A DNA stretch of 19,931 nt from JAJPHT01 sp035526585 (GTDB lineage: Archaea > Thermoplasmatota > SW-10-69-26 > JACQPN01 > JAJPHT01), in assembly GCA_035526585.1 (NCBI GenBank), contig DATLCC010000061.1:1-19931 (forward strand), given 5' to 3'. Positions 1 to 6,201 of the stretch are shown one piece after another. Within the stretch, counting starts at the first letter, position 1, and every line of letters starts with the position of its first letter. The notes under the pieces are model-generated. The model saw only the letters and a program-made list of their open reading frames with translations. It did no database searches and had not been told where the DNA came from. A program made the translations under genes and the position numbers.

Positions 1-66
1 TGAAGCACATGGTCTCACCCGGCACGGATTTACCTCGTTCGACGGCTCTCCGGCGGGGAACCGTCC

Positions 67-1350
67 ATGGCCAGGCCCATCGCGCTCGCGCTCGCCCTCG
101 TGCTCCTGGGCCTCGCGCCGCCCGCATCCCGCGCGGACGCGGACCGCGGTGGCGACGCGTGCGACACGCCTGCGATGATCAGCTTCCTCGACGGCGCGCA
201 CTGCGAGCGGCCCGCGGCGAGGAGCGCGCTTACGACCCTCGCGGCCAAGACGCTCATGGGCACGAACGCGGACGGCACGCGCTGGCGCGTGACCTACGAG
301 ACCGGGCAGTATGCGAGCGAGGCCGAGGCCGACGCGTATGCCCAGATGCAGCTCGTCGCCGCGATGCGCGCGTACGCCAACGAGACGGCGTGGGGCTTCG
401 CGTCGCACGATCCAGACGGGATCCTCGACGTCACGCTCGATGGCTGCGACTGCATCTACGCGAGCGCCGAGGCCGACATCCACCTCTTCCCGCGCCCCAA
501 CGACATCCTTCCGCTCCTGCCGGGCCTCGCGTACCGCAGCGAGAGCGAGATGATCGAGATCATCGTCGGCCACGAGCTCTTCCACCACATGCAGTTCGGC
601 TTGCAGCAGTGGCGGCTCGGGAACTGGCTCGTCGAAGGGATGGCGCGCGCGAGCGAGACGGCGAACGTGCCCGACGGCACGTTCCTCCCGACGACGCTCA
701 CCTACCGTCGCGACGACAACGGCATGAACGGCTTCGTGAACGCCCCGTCGCGCACCATCGCGCAGCACAGCTACGACTGGTCCATCGTGTGGGGCTACCT
801 GTACGCGCACGAAGGTGGCGTCGCGCTGTGGAAGGCCGTGCTCGAAGAGACGGCGACCGCGAGCGGCGACGCGAACGTCGCGGGCCCGGCCGCGATCCAG
901 CGCGCGATGGACCGCGTCCCAGGTGGCGAGCACGCGACGTTCGCCGAAGCGTACGCCGCGTTCGCCGAAGCGCTCGTCACGCACGCGGGGTGGACATGGG
1001 GCGCTCCCGATGGCACGGGCGCGCACGATTGGTCCACGTACTTCGTTGCGCTGGGCCGCACGAACGGCGCGGTCCTCGTCTACTACACGATCCCTGCCTG
1101 GGGGATCCGCTTCCACGACGCGCGCCCCGCCGCTCCGGGCGGCGACAGCACGCTCGCCTATGCGGGCCAGCCGTTCATCCGCGCGCGCCTGTACACGCAC
1201 GCGGGCGGCGCCGCGGCCATGCGCGACGCGGAGCCCATGAACGCGATCTCCGGCGTCGACGACGCCGCGCTGCTGCTCGTGCGCACGAGCGTCGAGTTGC
1301 AGGATGGCGGCGGCGTGTACGGGATCTATTCGGTCATCGTGCGGCGCTGA
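67..1350 (+). CDS. Secreted HExxH zinc metallopeptidase-like protein
   Basis: 427 residues. Residues 1-23 form a signal peptide (short start, hydrophobic LALALVLLGL core, cleavage probably after SRA), so the protein should act outside the membrane. The catalytic signature is VGHELFHHMQFG, giving H169-E170-x-x-H173, followed 17 residues later by E190 in NWLVEGMA. This HExxH...E arrangement is that of gluzincin-type zinc peptidases: two His and the distal Glu bind zinc and E170 is the general base. Four Cys near the N-terminus (C32, C46, C127, C129) could form disulfides. Substrate unknown; I do not recognise a named family. The start is the first ATG before the signal peptide; an AT-richer stretch (about 27-34) lies some 35 bases upstream. 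The 3' end overlaps the convergent nucleotidyltransferase gene by 25 bases. Confidence 0.82.
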   Translation: MARPIALALALVLLGLAPPASRADADRGGDACDTPAMISFLDGAHCERPAARSALTTLAAKTLMGTNADGTRWRVTYETGQYASEAEADAYAQMQLVAAMRAYANETAWGFASHDPDGILDVTLDGCDCIYASAEADIHLFPRPNDILPLLPGLAYRSESEMIEIIVGHELFHHMQFGLQQWRLGNWLVEGMARASETANVPDGTFLPTTLTYRRDDNGMNGFVNAPSRTIAQHSYDWSIVWGYLYAHEGGVALWKAVLEETATASGDANVAGPAAIQRAMDRVPGGEHATFAEAYAAFAEALVTHAGWTWGAPDGTGAHDWSTYFVALGRTNGAVLVYYTIPAWGIRFHDARPAAPGGDSTLAYAGQPFIRARLYTHAGGAAAMRDAEPMNAISGVDDAALLLVRTSVELQDGGGVYGIYSVIVRR

Positions 1351-1922
1351 GCCATCCGCTGACGCCATGGCGACGGCCGCATCGCGACGACGGCGTCCAC
1401 GACGCGGCGCTGCTTGCGGCGATCCGCCTCGGCGTACATCCACGAGAGATCGAGCCGATCCTTCATCGCCGCGAAAGCGGCGAGCGCGCGCTCCCAGTCG
1501 CGCGTGAAACGCGTGTCCCACCCCGACTCGCCGTACGCGAGGATCGTGTCCTCGGGGCCGCGGACGTGGACGGGGTGCACGTCGTCGATGAGGACGGTCA
1601 CGACGCGCTCCCCCTTCGGGTCGCGCTCCAGCTCCGAGCCGAAGACGTCAAGGCCGTAGGCGAAACGGTCGATGCGCATCGCGCGCGGTGCGCCAGGGAA
1701 GAGCGGCGTGATCCCGAGCCGACGGCCGAGGGCATCTTGGAGCCGCTCGGCGCCGGGGAGCGCGCCCTCTGCCGAGAGCACGACCACATCGACGTCGCCC
1801 GACGGGCGCCATTTCGCGGGGTATCCTTCGCTCGTGCCGCTCGCGTTGGCCGCGTAGAAGTCCACCGCCGTTCCCCCCGACACGATGGCGCGCGATCCGA
1901 TCTCGAGCGCGACACGGTTCAC
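1326..1922 (-). CDS. Nucleotidyltransferase-fold protein (DUF6036/AbiEii-like)
   Basis: 198 residues from a GTG start. The N-terminal half has the minimal nucleotidyltransferase signature: VSGGTAVDFY (G16-G17) and, after a spacer, SGDVDVVVL (D43 and D45, candidate metal ligands). The C-terminal part (RGPEDTILAY followed by RDWERALAAFAAMKDRLDLSWMYAEAD) matches the pattern of small predicted nucleotidyltransferases in which a P-E-D segment precedes a helical DW/R-rich region. Relatives include toxin components of AbiE-type systems, but no antitoxin partner is adjacent, so a toxin role is not supported. The GTG overlaps the TGA of dphB by four bases (GTGA), which fixes this start over longer readings inside dphB and suggests translational coupling. 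Cytoplasmic; substrate unknown. Confidence 0.75.
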   Translation of the reverse strand: MNRVALEIGSRAIVSGGTAVDFYAANASGTSEGYPAKWRPSGDVDVVVLSAEGALPGAERLQDALGRRLGITPLFPGAPRAMRIDRFAYGLDVFGSELERDPKGERVVTVLIDDVHPVHVRGPEDTILAYGESGWDTRFTRDWERALAAFAAMKDRLDLSWMYAEADRRKQRRVVDAVVAMRPSPWRQRMAQRRTMTE

Positions 1923-2701
1923 GGCTGCGGCGAAGTCACCGGCCGCGCCAGCGTGTGCACGGCCTCTTCCTCCACGAAGTGGAGGTTCCCCGGGACGACG
2001 AGCGTATGGAGCGGCGCGCCGAGGTCCGCGACGGCGAGCGCGCTGAGCTTCCCGCGCCACACTCCGGGCTCCGCAGACCCCGCGCGCACGATGGCGAACG
2101 CCTCGCTCTCGCCCGTGAAGACGCCTTCCGCGCGCTCGCGCTCCATGCGCAACAGAAGGGCGGCGCCTTCACTCGCGGTCATGAAGCGCCCCTCCGCCGC
2201 GCGCAGATCGAGGAGCGTCAGCGTGTGCAGGCCGCGCGCGCGGTTGTCGCGGAGCACGTCGTACGGGCTCGTCGGGAAGTAGTTCCCGTCGGGGAACACG
2301 ACGGTCGTCGCGCGCCCGAACTTGTAGCTCATAAGGCCCAGGAGGCCCGCGACGGCGGTCGCGATGCTCGCGCCGTGGATGACGCGCGTCTTGATCCCGG
2401 CCTGCTCCGCGCGCACGCGCAGGTCCACGTGCGTCGTGGCGGTCATGCTGTCGCCCACGGCCAGGAGCGCGACGTCCTTCGTGCGCGCCGTCTCCAGGAT
2501 GATATCGCCCTTCTCCAGCGGATCGCGGTCGAGGAACGTGATGTCGCGCCCGTAGAAGTCGAGGAGCTTCTGCGGCGAGGCGCCGCCCAGGTGCGCGGTG
2601 TACCACTCGGCGAAGACGACGTCGGCCGCGCGCACGGCTTCGAGGCCGCGGACGGAGACGTCCTTCTCGTCCCAGAGGCCGAGGCCGACGAAGGTAAGCA
2701 T
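1919..2701 (-). CDS. dphB: Diphthine synthase (EF-2 diphthamide biosynthesis methyltransferase)
   Basis: 260 residues, normal length for archaeal DphB. It methylates the modified histidine of translation elongation factor 2 with S-adenosylmethionine during diphthamide synthesis. Family signatures are clear: N-terminal MLTFVGLGLWDEKDVSVRGL, then AADVVFAEWYTA, AVGDSMTATTHVDL, HGASIATAVAGLLGL, and FPDGNYFPTSPYDVL. The fold is that of the tetrapyrrole-methylase superfamily. The ATG at 2701 was chosen because the conserved N-terminus starts exactly there; an upstream in-frame extension to 2785 would add 28 residues foreign to the family. A T-rich box (2726-2733) lies 25-32 bases upstream, consistent with a leaderless mRNA. 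The stop overlaps the next gene by four bases, so the two are probably one operon. Cytoplasmic. Confidence 0.95.
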   Translation of the reverse strand: MLTFVGLGLWDEKDVSVRGLEAVRAADVVFAEWYTAHLGGASPQKLLDFYGRDITFLDRDPLEKGDIILETARTKDVALLAVGDSMTATTHVDLRVRAEQAGIKTRVIHGASIATAVAGLLGLMSYKFGRATTVVFPDGNYFPTSPYDVLRDNRARGLHTLTLLDLRAAEGRFMTASEGAALLLRMERERAEGVFTGESEAFAIVRAGSAEPGVWRGKLSALAVADLGAPLHTLVVPGNLHFVEEEAVHTLARPVTSPQP

Positions 2702-2725
2702 GTCATGCCGGGACGTGTGCCATCG

Positions 2726-2733
2726 TTGAAAAG
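2726..2733 (-). promoter_or_regulatory. Candidate TATA-like box for dphB
   Basis: CTTTTCAA on the minus strand, 25-32 bases before the dphB ATG. It is one of the few T-runs in this G+C-rich stretch, and similar boxes occur at the same distance from other starts in the window. Confidence 0.45.
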
Positions 2734-2750
2734 GCTCCGGCTGGCCCGCA

Positions 2751-2814
2751 GACGAAGCCACGGAGGATGAGGGGATCGGCTCCAAGCCTCTCCGTGGCCC
2801 TCCGTGGTTTCGTT
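2751..2814. repeat. Inverted repeat with CCACGGAGG arms
   Basis: GACGAAGCCACGGAGG (2751-2766) pairs with CCTCCGTGGTTTCGTT (2799-2814) at 14 of 16 positions, around a 32-base loop. An additional CTCTCCGTGG sits just inside the right arm, so the right side holds the CTCCGTGG unit twice. It lies between the start of dphB and the structured element at 2898-3028 and encodes nothing evident. Confidence 0.6.
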
Positions 2815-2897
2815 TTCGATGCAGAGGGAAGCGTCCTCAGCTCGGGCTTCCGACGCACGCTTCGATCTCGTGCTCATCGACCGCGAAGTCGCCATCC

Positions 2898-3028
2898 TGC
2901 GGCCAGTGGCCGCATCGGAGCCCTTTTCGGACTCGGACCTCGGGCTCGGCGCCTGCGGGCGGTACGCCCGAGGTCCTCGCCCCGCGCTGCGGCGCGGGGT
3001 GCGCGCCTGCAGGCGCGCATCCGAAAAG
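2898..3028. other. Intergenic multi-hairpin element (cloverleaf-like)
   Basis: The 353-base gap 2702-3054 has no convincing gene but is full of stems. TGCGGCCA/TGGCCGCA (2898-2905, 2907-2914) is a near-perfect palindrome. Next, an outer stem CTTTTCGGA (2923-2931) / TCCGAAAAG (3020-3028) encloses three hairpins: ACCTCGGGC/GCCCGAGGT (2937-2945, 2966-2974); CCCCGCGC-TGCG-GCGCGGGG (2980-2999); and the perfect 18-base palindrome at 3001-3018 (GCGCGCCTG / CAGGCGCGC). All arms named here are perfect. The element could be a structured RNA, a mobile palindromic repeat or part of a transcription end. Function unknown. Confidence 0.55.
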
Positions 3029-3035
3029 CGCTCGC

Positions 3036-3045
3036 GGAAAAACGC
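3036..3045 (-). terminator. T-tract after the channel gene
   Basis: GCGTTTTTCC on the minus strand begins 9 bases after the stop of the ion-channel gene. Runs of T downstream of stops are typical archaeal termination signals, and five Ts in a row stand out in this G+C-rich sequence. The adjacent hairpin-rich element may add to it. Confidence 0.4.
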
Positions 3046-3054
3046 TCCAATGTC

Positions 3055-3735
3055 TCATTTCTCATCGACTTTCGGCTCCTTCACGATCGCGCTAGCGAGG
3101 CTCGCCGTGAAGAGGCCGATGAAGGCGATCCCGCACAGTTGCAGGAAGCCCGCCAAGACTCGTCCGCCCAACGTCACCGGCTGGAAGTCGAGGTAAGCCA
3201 CATTGGTGAACATGTTGAAGGCGAACCACAGCGCCTGGCCCCAGCTCGCCATGTGCTCGTTCGCGCGCGACTCGACGGCATAGGCGAGCACGGTCCCGAC
3301 GGCGACGATCGCCGCCGCGACGCCGAGGATGATATCGATGCGCGCCGAGCGCGCGAGGCGCACGACGTACGCGCCCACGGGCCGCAGGCGCAGCAGCACG
3401 CCGACGACGCGCACGAGCCGCAGCACGCGCACGATGCGCACGAGCGCGAGCGGCGGCGCGGCCGCGATGAGCGCGGGGAAGAGCGGGATCAGGCTCGGCA
3501 GCTCCCACCAGTGCGTGCGCACGTAGAGGCGCAGGCCGACGCGACGCGATTCGATCATGAAGTCGACCCAGAAGACCGCGACGATCGCGAGGTCCACGAT
3601 CTCCAGCCATCGCAGCGACGCCGCGTCCGGCTCGGAGAGCTCCGCGATGCCGATGCCAACGCTCACGAGCGCGAGGCCGATCAACAATAGGTCGCGCGCG
3701 AGCTGCCGGCGCGGGGTGCGGGTGGCGGGGCGCAT
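3055..3735 (-). CDS. Voltage-gated-like ion channel with atypical selectivity filter
   Basis: 226 residues, integral membrane. Hydrophobic segments at about 15-33, 46-62, 80-95, 133-152 and 196-216 fit a six-helix channel subunit. The S4-like segment LVRIVRVLRLVRVVG places arginines at 100, 103, 106 and 109, the every-third-residue spacing of a voltage sensor. The pore region ALWFAFNMFTNVAYLDFQPVT aligns with the usual K+ channel pore, but the filter TVGYGD is replaced by residues 177-183 T-N-V-A-Y-L-D, so both filter glycines are lost. The next segment (GRVLAGFLQLCGIAFIGLFTA) is a normal S6. K+ selectivity is therefore doubtful. Its ATG lies one base after the AlaX stop, so it is almost certainly co-transcribed with AlaX. 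No regulatory nucleotide-binding domain. Confidence 0.82.
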   Translation of the reverse strand: MRPATRTPRRQLARDLLLIGLALVSVGIGIAELSEPDAASLRWLEIVDLAIVAVFWVDFMIESRRVGLRLYVRTHWWELPSLIPLFPALIAAAPPLALVRIVRVLRLVRVVGVLLRLRPVGAYVVRLARSARIDIILGVAAAIVAVGTVLAYAVESRANEHMASWGQALWFAFNMFTNVAYLDFQPVTLGGRVLAGFLQLCGIAFIGLFTASLASAIVKEPKVDEK

Positions 3736-3736
3736 C

Positions 3737-4453
3737 CTACCCCTCGCATTGGAAGCTGATCCGCCGGTGCCCCTTGCCCTTGTTGTCGGCCTTGCCGACG
3801 ACGACGCGCCCGACCTCGCGCGTGTGCTTCACGTGCGTGCCGCCATCGGCCTGCGCATCCAGCCCGACGATGTCGGTGACGCGGATCTCGGTGATCGCGG
3901 GGTCCAGGAGGTTCTCGGCCGTGCGCAGGAGATCCCCCTTCTCGAACTCCTCACGCGTGACCGGATAGTTACGGATCTCGTACCCCTTCGCGAGCTCCGC
4001 GTTCACCGCCGCCTCGAGGCGCTTCGGGATCTCGGGGTCCCACGTCTCGAAGTGCGCGTCGAAGCGGCCGCGGTCCGGATACAGCTGGCCGCCGGTGAAC
4101 TTGGCGCCGAGGGGCTTCATCACCGCGGCGAAGACGTGCGCGGCCGTGTGGTGCCGCATGAGCCCGTAGCGGCGCTCCCAGTCGAGGCGCACCGTCACGC
4201 GCGCGCCCACGTGCGGCGGGACGCCCTCGATCGCGTGCGCGACGTCGCCCACGTGTCCGCCACCCACCACCTGCGAGTCGACGACCTTCGCTTCCTGCCC
4301 GTCCCAGTGGAGCGAGCCGTGGTCCGGGGCCTGGCCACCGCTCTCGGCGTAGAGGATCGTCCGGTCGAGGACCACCCGCTGCGCGTCGACCGACACGACG
4401 CGCGCCTCGCACTCGCGCAGGTACGCGTCGTCCAGGTACAGGCGCTTCGTCAT
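3737..4453 (-). CDS. alaX: Alanyl-tRNA editing protein AlaX
   Basis: 238 residues, free-standing homologue of the editing domain of alanyl-tRNA synthetase; it hydrolyses mischarged Ser- or Gly-tRNA(Ala). Visible motifs: YAESGGQAPDHG (the glycine-rich loop near the N-terminus, residues 35-46), MRHHTAAH with the zinc ligands H102 and H106, and DGGTHVKHTREVGRV near the C-terminus with H207. The Cys that precedes GGTH in many relatives is D203 here. Length fits the medium AlaX class lacking the C-terminal extension. The ATG at 4453 directly precedes the conserved N-terminus. A box CTTCAAAC lies 24-31 bases upstream. First gene of a two-gene unit with the channel. Cytoplasmic. Confidence 0.92.
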   Translation of the reverse strand: MTKRLYLDDAYLRECEARVVSVDAQRVVLDRTILYAESGGQAPDHGSLHWDGQEAKVVDSQVVGGGHVGDVAHAIEGVPPHVGARVTVRLDWERRYGLMRHHTAAHVFAAVMKPLGAKFTGGQLYPDRGRFDAHFETWDPEIPKRLEAAVNAELAKGYEIRNYPVTREEFEKGDLLRTAENLLDPAITEIRVTDIVGLDAQADGGTHVKHTREVGRVVVGKADNKGKGHRRISFQCEG

Positions 4454-4476
4454 GGAAGCGGCAACCGTGCGGCAGC

Positions 4477-4484
4477 GTTTGAAG
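4477..4484 (-). promoter_or_regulatory. Candidate TATA-like box for AlaX-channel unit
   Basis: CTTCAAAC on the minus strand, 24-31 bases before the AlaX ATG. It is nearly identical to the box before the lipoprotein gene at 13675-14406 (CTTCAAAT). Confidence 0.4.
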
Positions 4485-4546
4485 CTGGCCCGTCCGACGA
4501 GGCTGCCCCCACAAGGCTCACGTCATCCTCCGCGCGTCCCCGCCCG

Positions 4547-5605
4547 ATGCGGAGGCTCCTCGCGATCGTGCTCGTCCTGCTGTTGGCAGGATGCACGCGT
4601 CCCGAGCCCAGGCCCGCGATCCTTCCCGAGCCCGAGCCCGAGTCCGAGCCCGAGCCCGCGCAGACGATCGTCTTCGCTGCCCTTCCGACGGCGCGCCTCC
4701 TCGTCTCGCTCGACGTCGTGGATCGCTGGGTGAGGCCCGAGGACACCGTGCTCGCGAACGCCACCGCGCGTGCGTCGTCCTTCGAGTGGTATCTCGCCGA
4801 GCGCAATCCGCTCGCGCGCGTCCCCGACGCAGGCCCGTTCGCCCTCGCGCGCGGCGGCGCGTTGACGCTCGACGTGCGCCGCGCGGGGCGTCACGTCTTC
4901 GCGCTCGACGCGAGCGATGCGCGCCTCAACGTGAGCATCGTGCCAGGCGCGCTGCCGTTGCGGCTCGACGCGCGCCTCGTCGACGAGGGCGAGGGCGCGC
5001 GCTTCGCTCCGGACGAGCTTGTGGGCGGCCCGGGGTCCGTCATCGCGCTTTCGAACGACGCGCTCCCGCTCGCCACCGTGCGCCGCGTCGAGCAGATGAT
5101 GCCGCTCCCCGAATCGGGCCGCACGATCCACCTCCGCATGCCCGACCACGTGCGCGAGCTAGGAGACTACGATCTCGTCGTCGTGGCGCGCGACGGCGCG
5201 GGCGCCGTGGGGGAGGCGAGCGCGCGGATCGTCTACGACAACCGCAAGCCCGAGGCGAACCAGACGTTCGGCCCGTGGCAGGGGACCTTCCGCGCGCCCG
5301 CGCTGCCGGGCCGAAGCGAGCCCGTGCGCCACGCGTGGTGGAACGCGCGCACGCTCACCTCGCTCGACGTCACGTTCACCGCGACGAGCGGGCTTCCCGC
5401 GCCGGCGGCCGTCCGCGTGACGTTGGTCGACGCGAGCGGCGCCTCCATCGCCTCCGCGGACGCGGGCGGTTTCCACGTCGCGAGCCTCGCTTCCGGGGAT
5501 CATGCCATCGTCGTCGAGCTTCTCGAAGGCGCGCTCGTGTCGTACGAGGTGCAGGCGCGAGGCGTCTGGGACCTCACGCCTCCGCGGTCGTTCTTCCCCG
5601 AGTGA
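4547..5605 (+). CDS. Exported lipoprotein, unknown function
   Basis: 352 residues. Signal peptide MRRLLAIVLVLLLAGC with lipobox LLAGC and C16 as the lipidated residue. A Pro/Glu-rich spacer (PEPEPESEPEPA, about 25-36) follows, then some 310 residues rich in beta-strand-like segments with no motif I recognise. The C-terminal part (LDVTFTATSG, VRVTLVDASGASIASADAGG, GDHAIVVELLEGALVSYEVQ) reads like an Ig-like or jelly-roll domain. The protein should sit on the outer face of the cytoplasmic membrane. It is divergent from AlaX, with 93 bases between starts. The 3' end overlaps the convergent methyltransferase gene by 32 bases. Partner and function unknown. Confidence 0.8.
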   Translation: MRRLLAIVLVLLLAGCTRPEPRPAILPEPEPESEPEPAQTIVFAALPTARLLVSLDVVDRWVRPEDTVLANATARASSFEWYLAERNPLARVPDAGPFALARGGALTLDVRRAGRHVFALDASDARLNVSIVPGALPLRLDARLVDEGEGARFAPDELVGGPGSVIALSNDALPLATVRRVEQMMPLPESGRTIHLRMPDHVRELGDYDLVVVARDGAGAVGEASARIVYDNRKPEANQTFGPWQGTFRAPALPGRSEPVRHAWWNARTLTSLDVTFTATSGLPAPAAVRVTLVDASGASIASADAGGFHVASLASGDHAIVVELLEGALVSYEVQARGVWDLTPPRSFFPE

Positions 5606-6143
5606 GCCGGCCGCGCAGCGCGCGCCGCAGCCCCCACCGCATCGCGCGCTCCTCGAGCGCGAGCGCGCCCTCGAAGCCCGCCGCGTCCAGGTGCGCGTAC
5701 AATCCGGCCTCGTCGAAGAAGCGCGTGGCGATCCCTTCGCGCCGCGCCAGGTGCCCCGGCACGTCGCGCGCGTCGCCCGTCGCGAACACCTCGAGCACGA
5801 GCGCGCCGCCGGGCTTGAGCACGCGCGCCCATTCGGCGAGGGCCGCGCGCGGGTCGTCGAGGTGCCCGAGCACGTGGATCGCGACCAGGGCATCGACGCT
5901 CGCGGCGCGAAGCGGCAGCGCGCGCACGTCGGCATAGGCGCCTAGGCGTCCCGGCGGCAACGCGGCCCAGTCGAGGGCGAGCGCGTCGCGCGGCAGCGCG
6001 TCCCCGACCTTCCCGCCGCCGGCGCCAAGCTCCACGACGACACCACGAAGCTCCGCCAGGAGCGGCGCCGCGTGCACCGGCCCGCTCCAGGGCGCCGCCT
6101 GCCGCGCGAACTTGAGGCGCCAGGCCGCGCGCGCGTCGTCCAC
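5574..6143 (-). CDS. Class I SAM-dependent methyltransferase (Methyltransf_11 type)
   Basis: 189 residues from GTG 6143. Motif I is VVELGAGGGKVGDAL (E38, G40, G42, G44) and binds S-adenosylmethionine. The post-II/III region ALVAIHVLGHLDDPRAALAEWARVLKPGGALVLEVF is the classic Methyltransf_11 pattern. Substrate unknown; relatives methylate small molecules, lipids or quinones. The frame is open to an ATG at 6224, which would overlap the start of the divergent kelch gene and add a 27-residue Arg-rich tail. I prefer the GTG because a T-rich box (CTTTCGCG, 6163-6170) lies 20-27 bases before it. Cytoplasmic. Convergent overlap with the lipoprotein gene at its 3' end. Confidence 0.82.
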   Translation of the reverse strand: MDDARAAWRLKFARQAAPWSGPVHAAPLLAELRGVVVELGAGGGKVGDALPRDALALDWAALPPGRLGAYADVRALPLRAASVDALVAIHVLGHLDDPRAALAEWARVLKPGGALVLEVFATGDARDVPGHLARREGIATRFFDEAGLYAHLDAAGFEGALALEERAMRWGLRRALRGRLTRGRTTAEA

Positions 6144-6162
6144 GAGGCGGCGAGCGCGCCGG

Positions 6163-6180
6163 CGCGAAAGGGCTTTTCGG
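6163..6180. promoter_or_regulatory. Shared divergent promoter of methyltransferase and kelch genes
   Basis: The A/T-richer core at 6163-6180 carries two back-to-back boxes: CTTTTCGG on the plus strand (6173-6180), 22-29 bases before the kelch GTG at 6202, and CTTTCGCG on the minus strand, 20-27 bases before the methyltransferase GTG at 6143. Both distances are those of a TATA box serving a leaderless message. Confidence 0.5.
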
Positions 6181-6201
6181 GCGGACGCCGCGTCGAGGGC
6201 T

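Noticed and set aside
1326..1922. AbiE-type toxin-antitoxin system
   Set aside because: Only the nucleotidyltransferase-like half is visible; the neighbour is dphB, not an AbiEi-type antitoxin.
9..2282. 757-residue plus-strand open frame over the left end
   Set aside because: Arg-rich low-complexity translation that crosses four better-supported genes; it is a G+C-driven shadow frame.
2804..3196. Open frames in the 2702-3054 gap on both strands
   Set aside because: Translations are built from the palindromes (for example CAPAGAHPAPQRGA) and show no fold or promoter; the region is better read as intergenic.
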